From: Neofusicoccum parvum
Lineage: Eukaryota; Ascomycota; Dothideomycetes; Botryosphaeriales; Botryosphaeriaceae
DNA: 64,000 nucleotides
Assembly: GCA_020912385.1 (NCBI GenBank)
Contig: CP087214.1
Location: 930,001 to 994,000 of the forward strand
Reading direction: 5' to 3'
In this document: piece after piece, positions 21,462 to 34,133 of the stretch
Numbering within the stretch: position 1 is the stretch's first letter
Layout: each line of letters opens with the position of its first letter
The notes under the pieces: generated by a model
What the model was told of the DNA's origin: nothing
The model's input: the letters and a program-made list of their open reading frames with translations, nothing else
The model's database searches: none
Program-made: the position numbers and the translations under genes

Positions 21462-24451
21462 TCACAGCACCACGTGCCCCGGGCTCGGGGGCAGCTCGCC
21501 GGTATCCCACTCAGCCGGCTCTGTACCCAGCACAAAGTCCAGCGTGACCCCATCCTTGATATCGTCGTGGCTGAGCCAACTCTTGTCCCATGTCACCCCG
21601 TTCACCTTCAAGCTCTGCACGTAGAAGCTCTCCTCCCCCAGCCCCTCTGCCGTCACATTCAACCACTTCGTCTCCCCGTCTGGCCCCTCCGGACTCGGCA
21701 TCACGACCGCCACATCCGCAAACCACGGCGACAAGATCAGGTACACCGGCTGCGTGACAACCGGATACAATCCGACCATATTCCAGACCATCCAGCTGTC
21801 CAACGCGCCCCCATCGCTGTTCCCCGGCAACCCCGACGGCCCGATGCCGTAGTACTGGTCCACCGTCTGCCGCGCGCGCATCACGCTCTTGTGCTGGCGG
21901 CGGCCGAGGTAATTGTACAAGAACGGCGTGCCGAAGCTGGGCTCGTTTCCCGGGTTGAACAGCGAGTCGCCGTTCGTGTTGGTGCCGCCGGAGCCGACGG
22001 ACGTGGTGCGCAGCCCCGGGATGAACATGGTGTCGAGCCGGCGCTCGGCGACGGCGGGGCCGCCGATGAGCGCGATGAGCGTCTGCATGTCGAACGGGAT
22101 CGTCCAGCAGTACTCCCACGGCGTGGCTTCGTACGCGATGGCCGTCCACTCGCACTCGCCGCAGTTGGCCGGGTCGTAGCCCGCGAGCACCGTGCCGTTG
22201 CCGAAGACTGGTGCGAGGAAGCCGGTGAAGTTGAATGATGTGATGTTAGAGATCCAGGTCTTCTGCCATCCGCTGTGGGCAGCTCTCAGTATCGGATGGT
22301 CGAAGATGGAGCGGGTGGATTGTGCTTGGCTGGACTTACGCTGACCGCTGCAGGTACTTTTGATAATCTCCTGGTGCCACGTCCTTGGCTACTTGACTGA
22401 GTGAGAAGTCGTTCAGCGCGTACTCGACCGTCTTGCTGATGGCGCGTCCGTAGTTCGGCGTCACGAACCCATACTCCAGCCAGTCAAGCAGCGCGCCTCG
22501 ACCCTCCTTGGTGCTCCCGGTGATATCTTCGGAGTCGAACGTGTTGTAAGGCACCATCTCGGCGTCGGTTTTCATTGCCGCGTACGCATCAGTCCAATTG
22601 ATTCCGTAACCGAGACCTTTCACGTATGCGTCTGCGAGCACATTGTCCGCGTTGCTGCCTCCTTGAACCTACTTCCAGTCAGCGCTTCGCTTACATATGG
22701 GCATGAAAGAGGTGTTGACCCTGCCGTTGTAATTACTACTCCGCCCATCCGGCATGAATCGATCATGCCTCCAGATATCCACCAGCGATCTCACCATTCC
22801 AGCCGCCCTCTCCGGCTCAATGAGCAACCACAGGCTGTTCAGACAGCGGAAAGTATCCCAAATTGCGTAGTAGTCATCGTAGTACGGCTCATCCGACGTC
22901 CAATGCGGGTTTTCACCCGTCCGGTCACTGCAAAATCACGTCACTCCACCGCCCCGGCCCCCCTTTCGAAACGAAAGAGGATCCCCAGCACTCACCTCGG
23001 AATCAAATGCGCCTTGTACAGCGCCGAATAGAACATGGTCAACCGCGTCTTGTTCGCCAGATCCGTCGTCGTGATCCTCGACAGCACGTCGTCATTCCAG
23101 GTCCTCCTCGCCGCTGCGACCGTGTCGTTCAGCTCCCACGACGCGACCTCGTCGTCGGCGAACGCGCACGCCCGGTCCGCCGAGATCCACGAGACGCCGA
23201 CCTTCGAGGTGACGGTCGAGGCGTTGGCGGGGAACTCGAAGAGCGCGCCGACGCGGTCGGCGTAGCTGTGCCAGAGCCGGCCGCCGGTCACGGAGGTGGA
23301 CGAGTTGAGCCAGGTGGGCTGGGCGCCGGTGGCGTTGGGCCAGAAGGGGTCGGTGTAGGGCCCGGAGAAGAGGCGGGACGAGGTTGGCGGTTCGCTGAAG
23401 CGCCCGCAGAAGTAGACTTGGTAGTCGGGGTCTGCGGGGGTGGTGGGGGGTGTTAATGGAGAGATCGAGACGCGCCGTGGGGCTTACTGGGCGAGCTGAC
23501 CTCCGTTCCAGCCTCCTCTGCGGAAACTTCTGTCAGCTGGCGGGTATGCGAAGGTGCCGGGCTTGGGGTGTTCACCTCCAGACTCCGTATCCGCTGTACG
23601 ACCCATCCTCCAACAGGTCTACGCGGCCGTTGCTGTAGAATTGCGCGAATTGCGTCTCGCCATTCGACGGCAGGTAGTGCGATACGTCCACCAAAATATA
23701 TTTCGAGCCCTCAGTCCCGTAGCTATATTTGATGATTCCCACGTGCTCCGTCGCCGACATCTCAGCCGTCACGCCCTGTGCGCGCGCATCAAGTCAACAA
23801 AAAAAAAGAGAAGAGGAGCCACTTCCCCATTGTGAGGAAAATGCACGTATGGGCATAGTCAACCTACATTAGCCAAGTCAGTCCTGTAGTAGCCCGGGCT
23901 GGCTGAATCGTTCCGGATCCGCTGCTGCGAGTACGTCACGTTGTCGAGCACGTTGACGCCTTCCAGCGACGCCAGCGGCATCTGCGCCACGACGCCGTAC
24001 TTGACAGCGCCGCCAGTGCCGCTCTCGTGCAGGAGCGAGATGGCCGTGACATTACCGTCGGGCGTGTAGCCGGCGTTGGCGTTGATGCTGGAGTTGAAGC
24101 TGTTGGATTTCCCGCGCTCTTGTCAACAAACGGCATCGTCCCCTGCATTGCCCGACGTGGCGGTGGCGTTCTTGCACTTACGCGGTTGTGCTGTAAGCTT
24201 TTTCTTAGCCTGAGTGCTTGGTTGGGCTTGGCAGAGGGGGCAGGAAAAAGAGCTCACTCGATTCCGCACTTCACGGCACCGAACGGGACGGCGGCGCCTG
24301 GGAATACATTGCCGCCGTTGTACGAGGTGCCGGGGACAGTGCCGGAGGTGCCGATGAAGGCGTCAACATAGCTCGCCCAGTCTGTTTGGCAAACAACTGC
24401 GCAAGAAAAGAGAGACAGAAGTAATTGAAGCTTCAAAAGAGGTAAAATCAT
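21462..24451 (-). CDS. Secreted GH92 alpha-mannosidase, nine exons including two micro-exons
   Basis: Proposed exons (minus strand) are 24451-24258, 24190-24182, 24099-23868, 23775-23576, 23517-23501, 23431-22996, 22927-22720, 22668-22340 and 22272-21462. They total 2436 nt, or 811 aa, in one continuous frame. A signal peptide (ILPLLKLQLLLSLFSCAVVC) precedes the GH92 N-domain (YVDAFIGTSGTVPGTSYNGG, then VFPGAAVPFGAVK). Family hallmarks follow: HYLPSNGETQ, FYSALYKAHLIP, YYDDYYAIWDTFRCL, GGSNADNVLADAYVKGL, YEATPWEYCWTIPFDMQTLI, GNEPSFGTPFLYNYLG and GLPGNSDGGALDSW. GH92 enzymes are calcium-dependent exo-alpha-mannosidases acting on N-glycans and mannoproteins. The start at 24451 gives the better signal peptide; an in-frame ATG at 24484 is the alternative. 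Exon 5 (17 nt) is the least certain boundary. Confidence 0.88.
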
Positions 24452-25289
24452 TTTGACGATTGGCAATTGGATGCGGTGCTGCAAATGCTTCGCGGGTACT
24501 CGAATTGGTCCTCAGGAGGTCCCGGCTTCCCCACACAGTCCGAGAACTGGCCTCCCAACATTACTGTGGGGATGTGCTAGCTTATATGCGCGTGAGAAAG
24601 CTATGTCATACGGTTGCATTACTGCAAGGAACTGGAAAGTGATGTAACTCGAAGGTATAATGATCCACTGGCTACCCCGCAGTGTACCCCGCACCCCTTC
24701 CTGCAGTTTGCGCTTGGCCTTTTAATCTAGGTCACGTCAGAAAGATTGTCATTGTCCGATTGTGGGATGAGGAGGACATGGAGTCGTATTGAATTGGTTG
24801 TGATGCCTAAAGTCGTGTTGCTCTGGGTCTGGCCTAAGACGGCTCCGACAGGGGGTCCTATGATCAATGGCTATCTTTGGATCTACCCTGCCCTTTTGAA
24901 CTTCCAGATTTTGTAGCGCAAAGTATTTTCAGAGGTAACAGGATTACGAGGGCTTGGGTGGGCAGGTACTCCAATGAGAGTCAAACGGCAACGTAGGAAG
25001 GTCAATGTCGTGCCTGCGCGCATGCCAGTACCTGTCAGTCTCTATCGTTCTTGAGCCGGTAATCATGTTGTGAATGTTGGACATCTTACATGAGTCGTTG
25101 GCACCTGAAGCATCTACAGTGCTTACCATCGTCACCCAGATTCATGCTTCAACTCCGGAAGAGGCGAGCCGTGCTCTTGAATGTTGGATAAAACTTGCCA
25201 AGTTCCTGCATCGTACGAGAGCGTCGTATAAGTAGCCCTACATGCGCCGAGTCATGAATATAATCCCATAGGACCGAAAACTGCATCAA
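24452..25289. other. Intergenic, GH92 promoter and Nudix 3' flank
   Basis: Mixed composition with no open frame of interest. Apart from the TATA-like element I see nothing. Confidence 0.5.
24581..24589 (-). promoter_or_regulatory. TATA-like element of the GH92 gene
   Basis: On the minus strand this reads GCATATAAG, about 130 bp before the start codon at 24451. Confidence 0.4.
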
Positions 25290-25841
25290 TCAGCGCCCCT
25301 TTACATTGGCGTGAACGAGAGAGACAGCTGTTTCGAGAACATCCCTATCGCCCTGGAAAGTCAACTTGCTCAATCCATCAGCGAAATCAAGGAACTTTGT
25401 CTCAAACTGATCTTCCCCTTTTGCGAGGGATCGATCACCGTCCTGGCCCTTCTCCGTCACCGCAACATACCACCATATGATCTTCATCTCCGTGCCATCA
25501 TTCAACTCGCGAACGGTGACCATGAACGGCTCAACAAGCTTCTCGTATGTGCGAGGCACATCCGGTGTATGTACAATCTCGACCGCAGGGGGCGCGCGCG
25601 TCGACATTGTTAGTGGTAAAAGACGGCAGGCGTAGCCCGTCTCCTCCCTGACCTCACGCAGCGCAGCATCGTGCCGTGACTCTCCGCAATTACGGCGACC
25701 CTTTGCCAGCAGCCACTCGTCGTACTGTATGAAGTGTATGAGGCAGACGCGACTCATCGACTCGTCGAAGAGGACTGCGCCCGCACTCTCGACGAACTGC
25801 TCGGCCGTATACTGTTTCGTTGGGAACGACGAGGCCGCCAT
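25290..25841 (-). CDS. Nudix hydrolase (diphosphoinositol-polyphosphate or nucleotide type)
   Basis: A single exon encodes 183 aa. The complete Nudix box GX5EX7REUXEEXGU is present: Gly48, Glu54, Arg62-Glu63, Glu66-Glu67, Gly69 in GRRNCGESRHDAALREVREE followed by TGY. The paired Glu residues bind the divalent cation that attacks diphosphate bonds. The first real ATG is at 25841 (MAASSFPTKQYTAEQFVESA); upstream in the same frame only a TTG is found, so I use 25841. The downstream KIIWWYVAV strand and acidic C-terminal half resemble fungal Nudix proteins related to diphosphoinositol polyphosphate phosphohydrolases, but substrate class cannot be fixed. No targeting signal is seen, so it is probably cytosolic. 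Confidence 0.87.
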   Translation of the reverse strand: MAASSFPTKQYTAEQFVESAGAVLFDESMSRVCLIHFIQYDEWLLAKGRRNCGESRHDAALREVREETGYACRLLPLTMSTRAPPAVEIVHTPDVPRTYEKLVEPFMVTVRELNDGTEMKIIWWYVAVTEKGQDGDRSLAKGEDQFETKFLDFADGLSKLTFQGDRDVLETAVSLVHANVKGR

Positions 25842-27264
25842 TTCCGGGGAAGATGGGCGTGACGGCGACAAACAATATGAAATTCCTGCGCTGCCTTCGT
25901 GAAGGACTTCCAGAGTGAGATCTGGATGTGTTGCTTGGTACTCTCCGAATACGAGCCTGAGGTGTCTGCGAGAGGCACTGAATTGCTCCGGCCGTAGAGA
26001 ATTTCGCCGGTGGATCTGCTCTCATGTGCCGGGTTCCGTCTGCAAGTAAGTATTGGTAAGCTTTGTGGCTCTGCTGCTTGCCTCGAACACGGCTTCCTGT
26101 GATAGCAGGCAGGGGACGATGCATATTTCGGCAGCGGTAAGAGGGGCAAGCCACACTGCAGGATGCTTTGAAATTAAAGAATCAAGATGGGAAGGCAAAA
26201 CACAACGAGAAGCAGGGTCGGAGCTCGGTATTCTGTGCCTCTTCTAGAACAACTGCGAAACTCCCGAGCAGCCTTACCTGGGACGTACCCACAACAAGCC
26301 TCCCTAAAGGGCGGGCACGGACCGTGGAAACAGGTAGCCGGGAGAGCATACGCAAGCTCTGTAGCACAGAGCTATTCGGTAGAATGGCCGGCCAATCACA
26401 GCGGCTGTGAATTGGTGACGAAAGAAACCACCTGAATCACAAGGTCCTTGCTTTCCCCGAGGCTAGGCTCAATCTTTCCCAGACTGGACACGAGCGGGGC
26501 CTCCGAGCACATTCGGCACAGAACTTGATAATGGGAACTGCTGGCGTCCACGGCCGGCTGCGAGAGCCGGTGTTCGGCGGAGGGCGGCCACGCGTTGCTT
26601 CCCAGTCGAGCTGGCGGCGGCAGATGCGATCAGCGCTCAGTCGTAATTGCACAGCAATCTTGGCAGAGGCTCTGGCGGCTCGCGGACGGTTTCCTGAGGC
26701 GAAGCTCCGCGGCTCTGGGGCTAAGCAGCGACGGCGTCCGTGGGCCTGGCGGTGGATGCTTGGCGGCCGCGTGGCCTGCGAAGCGTGAAACGGGCGTGCT
26801 GCGAGTGGCCGGCAGCGCAACAAACTTTCAGTGGCTATTCGGCCAGTCTTCCGCGCTCCTGCCAAGCCCGGCTAGGCTTGCTTGGGCAATAATGCGGCTC
26901 CAGGCCCACGAGGCCCACCCCCAGCATTGCGCGTTTGGTTGTTTGGTTTATCGTGCCTGCTGCAACGGGCGAGGCCGCTGTCTGTGTCCAGGCGACGCTT
27001 AGACGCCTGCGTAATCAGCCCGCCTCTGATTGATGGGCCGCGGTACATGTGGACGCGCAAGACGTAGTACGCGTGGTAGAGCCATTAGCAAAGGACCAAT
27101 AATGAACAGGCCATTGGTGACGGGAGGCGCGCTGGTGCCCGGTATATAAGGTCGAGCGTCTATCACTGCTTATTGTCGACATCACTCGCTGGCCGCTTCA
27201 ATCCAAGATACCCCGTTGCATTCGATCTTCGCGCTCTCGCTTCGTCTTTCGCTCACCCATCACA
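25842..27264. other. Divergent promoter region, Nudix gene and intradiol-like gene
   Basis: About 1.4 kb without a supported gene. It must hold both divergent promoters. A TATA box near 27143 serves the rightward gene. Confidence 0.5.
27143..27150 (+). promoter_or_regulatory. TATA box of the intradiol-dioxygenase-like gene
   Basis: Reads TATATAAG, about 115 bp before the ATG at 27265, followed by a C/T-rich leader. A good match in position and sequence. Confidence 0.6.
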
Positions 27265-28526
27265 ATGGTTCGCCTTTCTGCTGTTGCCGCCGTTGCGGCC
27301 GCCTCCCTCGTCGTTGCTCACCCCGGCGAGCACCATGACCACAACAAGATCAAGCGCGAGATCGTTGCTCGCGATGCCCTCGCTGCCAGGTCCGGCAACT
27401 CCCTCTCCAAGTGCGCTGGTTCGCTGAAGGCGAGGGCTCTCCACGAGCGTGCCGTTGCCCGCCGTGCTGCCACCGCCGAGCGCCTCCGCAAGGAGCGTGG
27501 CATTACCTCCAAGGTCAAGCACCGCCGTGACCTTGCTGCTCTTCAGGAGTTCGAGACGGTCAACCACAACATGACTGGCGTTGACCACCCTTCCTTCATG
27601 CCCTCCACCTACTTCACGGGCAACACCAGCTGCATTTTGACCCCTGAGAACACCATCGGTCCGTACTACGTCACGGGCGAGTACATTCGCCGCGATGTTA
27701 CCGAGGGCCAGGAGGGTGTTCCGCTCCACTTGGACCTGCAGTTCATCGACGTCAACACCTGCGAGCCGGTGCCCGGCCTTTTCATCGATATCTGGGCCGC
27801 CAACGCCACTGGTGTGTACTCCGGTATCGACGTCTCCAACGGCCAGGGCGGTCTGAACTCCACCTTCCTGCGTGGTGTCCAGCCTTCCGACTCGGAGGGT
27901 GTTGCGCAGTTCGACACCATCTTCCCCGGCCACTACGAGGGTCGTGCTACCCACGAGCACGTTGTTGCTCACGTCAACGCTTCTGCCGCCGTCAACGGCA
28001 CCATGATCGGCGGCCAGGTTGCCCACATCGGCCAGCTCTTCTTCGACGAGACTCTCCGCACCGCTGTCGAGGCCACCTACCCTTACAGCACCAACACTGA
28101 GGAGCCCGTCACCAACGACGATGACATGTGGGCCCCGTACCAGGCCGACAACAGCTACGACCCCTTCCCGGAGTTCATCTACCTCAACAGCGAGGACATC
28201 ACTGGTGAGTTCCCTTTTGACAGATGATCGGACGCAGACTGTTGCTGACTTTGACCTTCGTAGGCGGTCTCCTGGCCTGGATCTCCATCGGTATCGACCC
28301 CACCGTCGACCGCGACTCGAACGCCACGGCTGCGGCCTACCTCGCGGCTGACGGCGGCCACAGCACGGGCAACACTGTTGGTGGCGGTGGTGGCGACGGT
28401 GGCAACGGCACGGCGCCCAGCGGTGCTATGCCCAGCGGCGCTGCCCCGAGCGGCACTCCCCCGTCCAAGCGCTCCTGGTTCGCCGAGAAGATGTTCAACG
28501 GTGCTGCTAGGCTCGCGCGCCCTTAG
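27265..28526 (+). CDS. Secreted intradiol ring-cleavage dioxygenase-like protein
   Basis: Exons are 27265-28204 and 28264-28526, giving 400 aa. A signal peptide (LSAVAAVAAASLVVAH) precedes a His/Arg-rich propeptide-like stretch. The dioxygenase domain has IGPYYVTGEYIRRD with Tyr134, then VPLHLDLQFIDVNTCEPVPG, VDIWAANATGVYSG-type core (here LFIDIWAANATGVYSG), and TIFPGHYEGRATHEHV with Tyr224, His230 and His232. This Tyr2His2 set is the non-haem Fe(III) site of intradiol enzymes, which cleave catechols between the hydroxyls. Secreted fungal forms are poorly characterised; some may act on lignin- or host-derived phenolics. Intradiol enzymes of catabolism are cytosolic, so this extracellular type is a different branch. 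The C-terminus is Gly/Ser/Pro-rich (GGGGGDGGNG, then APSGAMPSGAAPSG) and ends in a basic amphipathic stretch, not a GPI tail. Confidence 0.88.
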
Positions 28527-29362
28527 ATGATGGATGATGGGATGATGTGGAAGAGTAGATACTGTACTGCATATTGTATATAGAAAAGGCGTTTTGGGAG
28601 GTGTTTAGATACCTGCCGACATGAGACGGCTCCAATGAATCGGATTCCGAAAGAACTCCTCGAATGCTCCGTGGGACAGTGACGGGTGAGTGCGCAGAGT
28701 GATGCAGCTGGCGGTTGGCGCAAAGGAAAGCGCTCTTGGCAGACTTCATCGCGGAGAACGGAAGCATTCGCCCGGATGCAGAAGAGCGTGAGATTGCATT
28801 CCAAAGCCAGCGCGGCGGATGCTTCAATGCCCCATGCAGCTGGCCGACGGTCGCGGCAGCCCTTCCGGCATCAAAGACGCATCGCCAGACATCATGCGCG
28901 GCGCATGGATGATGCAGAGATGGTGAGAGTGCTGGGAAAAGGAAGCATCGTCACGCCATCAGCAAGCTCGCGATGAGCGTGCAGGATGGGTGGGGCGGGG
29001 CGGCGCCGGCGGGATCCACAGCGTCGCGTATCGGGTGCCTGATGCTGGCGGCCGGGCGGCTGGGAGCGATGCGCGGGAGGCGGCGATGGAGCGCAGGACA
29101 GCCGGCAGCGACGCGGACGGGGACGGACAGCGGCGGCAGCGATGCCGACTTTGTTGGGCGGGCGGCGGCTGCGGCTCTGGACACGCGCTCAGCCCTACCG
29201 CCAGAACCCCGGGGCGGCGCCTTGGCGCTGCTGCTGCTGCTGGCGCTGGCGCGCGCACAGGCGTCGTGAGGCCCCCGCAACTTCGACGCGCATCTCTCCG
29301 CGCTGCCTTCCACCGCCGCTTCCGTCGCGACTGCTGCCCCCGACTTTCGCTCCGTCGCAGCC
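28527..29362. other. Intergenic, upstream of the Gcn5 gene
   Basis: The first 150 bp are the AT-rich 3' flank of the intradiol-like gene. The remainder is GC-rich promoter and leader of the acetyltransferase gene. No gene supported. Confidence 0.5.
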
Positions 29363-31044
<1,682 letters not shown>

Positions 31045-31629
31045 GGTCGAATGGGGGGGTTGAAGTTTCTCGGTGTCCTCATTTCTCACTTGTGTTTGTT
31101 TTACCGGAGTCCCAAGGCTGAGGAGGTTCTGCAAAACCTAAAGATACCCGGCGTTCGGGTTGGGAGTGTTTTAAGGTGCATTGGATTGGAGCAGTATAAA
31201 AAGTAGGCTCGTGGCGTTAGAAGGGGCTGTGGACTATCCTTGTGGAGTCTATAAGTAACAGCCCAGTTGATTTTATCGGGAAGCTATTTGTCTCGTGTCT
31301 CCCGGCCCTATTCAGGGAAGTGGAACGTAAATGCGCTGACAGGATGAACAGTCGCCCAGCGTATTTACACTTCATACGACACCAAAATTACAATGTTTGG
31401 TGAGGTGCACGTTCAATACAGAAGATATTGATGCCAGACAGCTTACTTCAGTGCTGTTCAGGATGTTGATCTAGAGATAATCTGTGTCATAACTCTACCA
31501 GTGGTGTTCTGAATTATGGAGGTAATTAGACATTATTTCCATGACCGCATTGCGCCATCAATCATTAGACTCGTCTCCCAATTCGTTCCCATTAAACATT
31601 ACCACCGCCACCGCACCCGACCCTCTCCT
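31045..31629. other. Intergenic between convergent Gcn5 and membrane-protein genes
   Basis: AT-richer than the flanking coding DNA, as expected for two facing 3' ends. I see no gene. Confidence 0.5.
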
Positions 31630-32490
31630 TCAATCCTTCCTCACCCCCTCCTCCAGCTCCACATCCACCATCGTCTCCCCCGACACCTTATTCCCCACGC
31701 TATCCCTTCCCCTCTCCAGCCCCCTCAGCTCCACGCCCGCGGCCTCAGCCTCCCGCCTCCCCTCCTCCCAGCCCTGCATCCGCCCCTCCTCCCTCGCCCT
31801 CTCCTCCCCGACCCTCGCCCTCTCGCCCCTCCACCGGTGCACCGCCGCGGCCGCGAACCCCGCGTACACGCCCCACGCCAGCGCCGCGAGCGCGCCGCCC
31901 GCCGCCCGCGCCGCCGCCAGCCCGAACCACCGCGCCGTGCGCTCCTGCTCCCAGCCGACGTAGTCGAGGATGCCGGCGATGGAGACCTGGTAGGCCCACA
32001 GGCAGAAGACGACGAGGCCGCCCGATAGCGCGGCGGCAGGGTGCAGGCGGGATCGCGGGCTTCTGCCGCCGGAGGGGTCGCCGCCGCGGCGGCCGCGGGG
32101 GGTGCTGAGGTAGGCCCAGAGCTGGGCGAGGGTGTGGAGGAGGTCGATGAGGGGGACGGCGAGGTAGAGGAAGACGATGCCGCTGTTTTGAGGGGCGGTT
32201 CGTGTTAGCGATTTGTCGATGGTTCACGCTTTTTTTTTTTTTTTGGTTTTTTTTGGTGATGGAGAAGGGAGAGGGACGTACGCTTTTTCGCCGCTCGAGT
32301 CGGGCCAGTAGATGCCCTCGTTTTCCCAGCCTCTTTGCGAGGTCCAGGAGTAGATCAGTGTGCCGGCGGTGAGGGCTAGCATGACGATGTCGAGAAGGAG
32401 GATGGCGGGCAGGAGGATGGGGCCGAAGCGGAGCTTGCCCCGCCAGCGGACAGGCGGGGAGTGGGTGAAGCGTGAGAAGTTGATTGCCAT
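31630..32490 (-). CDS. Four-helix membrane protein (MARVEL-like topology)
   Basis: Exons are 32490-32282 and 32182-31630 (minus strand), giving 253 aa. Four hydrophobic segments are seen: FGPILLPAILLLDIVMLALT, IVFLYLAVPLIDLLHTLAQL, LSGGLVVFCLWAYQVSIAGI and the Ala-rich WFGLAAARAAGGALAALAW. The C-terminal tail is charged and helical (arginine- and glutamate-rich) and likely cytosolic. The four-helix layout resembles fungal MARVEL-domain proteins, but no family motif lets me name it. The intron contains an A-rich tract in the sense strand (T-tract at 32230-32254). If the intron is retained, the frame stops soon after a poly-lysine stretch. The function is unknown. Confidence 0.75.
32230..32254. 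repeat. T-tract within the intron of the membrane-protein gene
   Basis: A run of 15 T, then GG, then 8 T on the plus strand. It is poly-A in the sense direction of the host gene and lies close to the intron's 5' end. Likely length-variable. Confidence 0.8.
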
Positions 32491-33489
32491 GCTGGGCTCC
32501 TAGTTCGAGTTTGTTGCGTTCTCCCCAGTTCTCGTGCTCTTTCGCAACTGAGATTATGTCAGGCCTCGCGGAGAGCAAAGGCAGCAGCCACCCATTTAAA
32601 GTATACTCGGCTCCGCGCGATATCTGTACCAACGTCATCAGGCTTAATACTATCTGAGAGATTTCTGAGTGGTTAAGGCCTGAGATGCCGCTCGCTTGTC
32701 GTGTTGCGATCCTTCGAGGCTGAGGCAGATACCTAACCAGCACAGCCCCGCCGAAACAAGGGAGGAGGGAGCTATAGCAGCTCGCCAAGGCCCGATGTTT
32801 TTGGGGGATCGCCATGATCGCAAGTAAGATCTTTCGCTTTGCATCCTCATTCGCCTGCTCTCGCGGTTTGATCTGCCCCCGCGGTGTTGGTGTTGCACAA
32901 GGATTCCGATCCGTACGGGCTTGTGCATCCTGGTGCAGCACATCGGAGCTCAGCCTCATTTTCATCAGGTAAATCGGAGGTTTATCTGTTGCAGTCTTTC
33001 GAAATTTCTACGTCATACCTTTTGTGTTGTTGTCGAACAGCCAGGCAGAAGCCCGCCGAATCAATTGAGGCTACCCCAGCTTGGCGAAAGATGTGAGCTC
33101 CACTTGTGGACCATGCATTTGCTTGGTCGAGCATTCTTGGTATAAGCTTTCTATTAATTATTCTGTCAATTTATCTCCATCGACATCTGAACTCTCCATC
33201 AATCAAACTGTACTTCCTCACGACACTAAAAGGAGCGACAAGATCCCTGCCGCCACCAACAGGCGGAGTAAAGTGACAATGAAAGAAGAGGAGCAAATCA
33301 CAATCCAGATCTCCCAACAGTCTTTCTGGTATCCTAAGTAGTCGTCGAATTCGTGATCTCGTGATCTCTCAACGAGCTTAGAAAGTCCCTCCACCGCCCA
33401 AAATCCACGCTGTCCATGCGCGCTCACGCTACCTCAAACAGAAGCGTAGGCCGGCACACAGCACCCTTAGATGGCCCCATTTGATCGCT
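32491..33489. other. Intergenic, no gene supported
   Basis: About 1 kb with only short frames. A 406-codon minus-strand open frame enters from the membrane-protein gene, but it is an out-of-frame shadow of that gene and unlike any protein I know. Confidence 0.5.
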
Positions 33490-34133
33490 TTACAAGAAGG
33501 CGGGGACACCGGCCAGCAGCGCAACAGCCAGACCTCCAAGTCCAGCGGTGGCAGCGGGTGCAGCCGCTGCGGTGGTGGTGAAAGCAGTGGCCGTAACGGT
33601 CACCTGGCCGGTCGCCGAGGAACCGGTGCTAGAACCGGTGCTGGCAGAACTGGTGCTCGTAACAGTCGCGCCGGTGCTGTCGGTGGTGACGACCGTGACA
33701 GAGTTGGCGGGGGTGATGCTGGCGGTGCCGCTGGTGGCGGTGCCGGTCGAGGCCGAGTTCCAGGTGGTGCTGGAGAAGGAGCAGCTGCGGACGATGTCGC
33801 GGACGTCTATGGCACGCTTGTCAGTTTCTGTTGTGAATGTAGGGGCAGTTCCAGTCTGATGTGCTGGGTGGAGAGCGTACCGTTGTCAGCCTCGTCGTTG
33901 GCGGCAACGCAGGCCTCGCAGGCAGGCACAAAGCTGCTGGCGTTGGAGGCGGAGCAGACGCAGTTGATGTAGCCGCTGTCGTCATCGTCGTTCTGACGGT
34001 CGCACTGAGTGGTCAGGTCGACGGTGCTCTGGCAAAGAGAGCGGCACACGGTCGGAACATCGTTGTTGTCGATGTCCTGGGCCGAGCCGATGACGGCGAG
34101 GGCGGAGAGGACAGCGAGTGCCTTGAACTGCAT
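33490..34133 (-). CDS. Small GPI-anchored-type secreted protein, cysteine-rich
   Basis: Exons are 34133-33881 and 33806-33490 (minus strand), giving 189 aa. The signal peptide (MQFKALAVLSALAVIGSAQ) is followed by a compact domain with six cysteines before residue 80 (PTVCRSLCQ, TQCDRQ, INCVCSAS, PACEACVAA) and one more at IVRSCSFS. A Ser/Thr-rich stalk comes next, then a hydrophobic C-terminal tail (AGLGGLAVALLAGVPAFL) typical of GPI attachment. This layout is common in uncharacterised Pezizomycotina surface proteins. The cysteine order does not match CFEM as I know it. Expected location is plasma membrane or cell wall. A TATA-like element lies about 125 bp upstream. Confidence 0.82.

Noticed and set aside
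25842..25871. Ten extra N-terminal codons on the Nudix gene
   Set aside because: The apparent start at 25871 is TTG on the minus strand. The first ATG is at 25841, which also has a better context.
17084..28526. Secondary-metabolite gene cluster
   Set aside because: No polyketide synthase, peptide synthetase, terpene cyclase or P450 is present; the enzymes are separate secreted hydrolases and a dioxygenase-like protein.
32655..32735. tRNA-Ser/Leu-like sequence (TGAGTGGTTAAGGC)
   Set aside because: The D-arm-like part is present, but there is no proper B box (GGTTCGANNC) and no pairing acceptor stem.
31745..32965. 406-codon minus-strand open frame
   Set aside because: It overlaps the four-helix membrane-protein gene in another frame, is Pro/Arg-rich, and has no recognisable domain. 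It is a GC-driven shadow.
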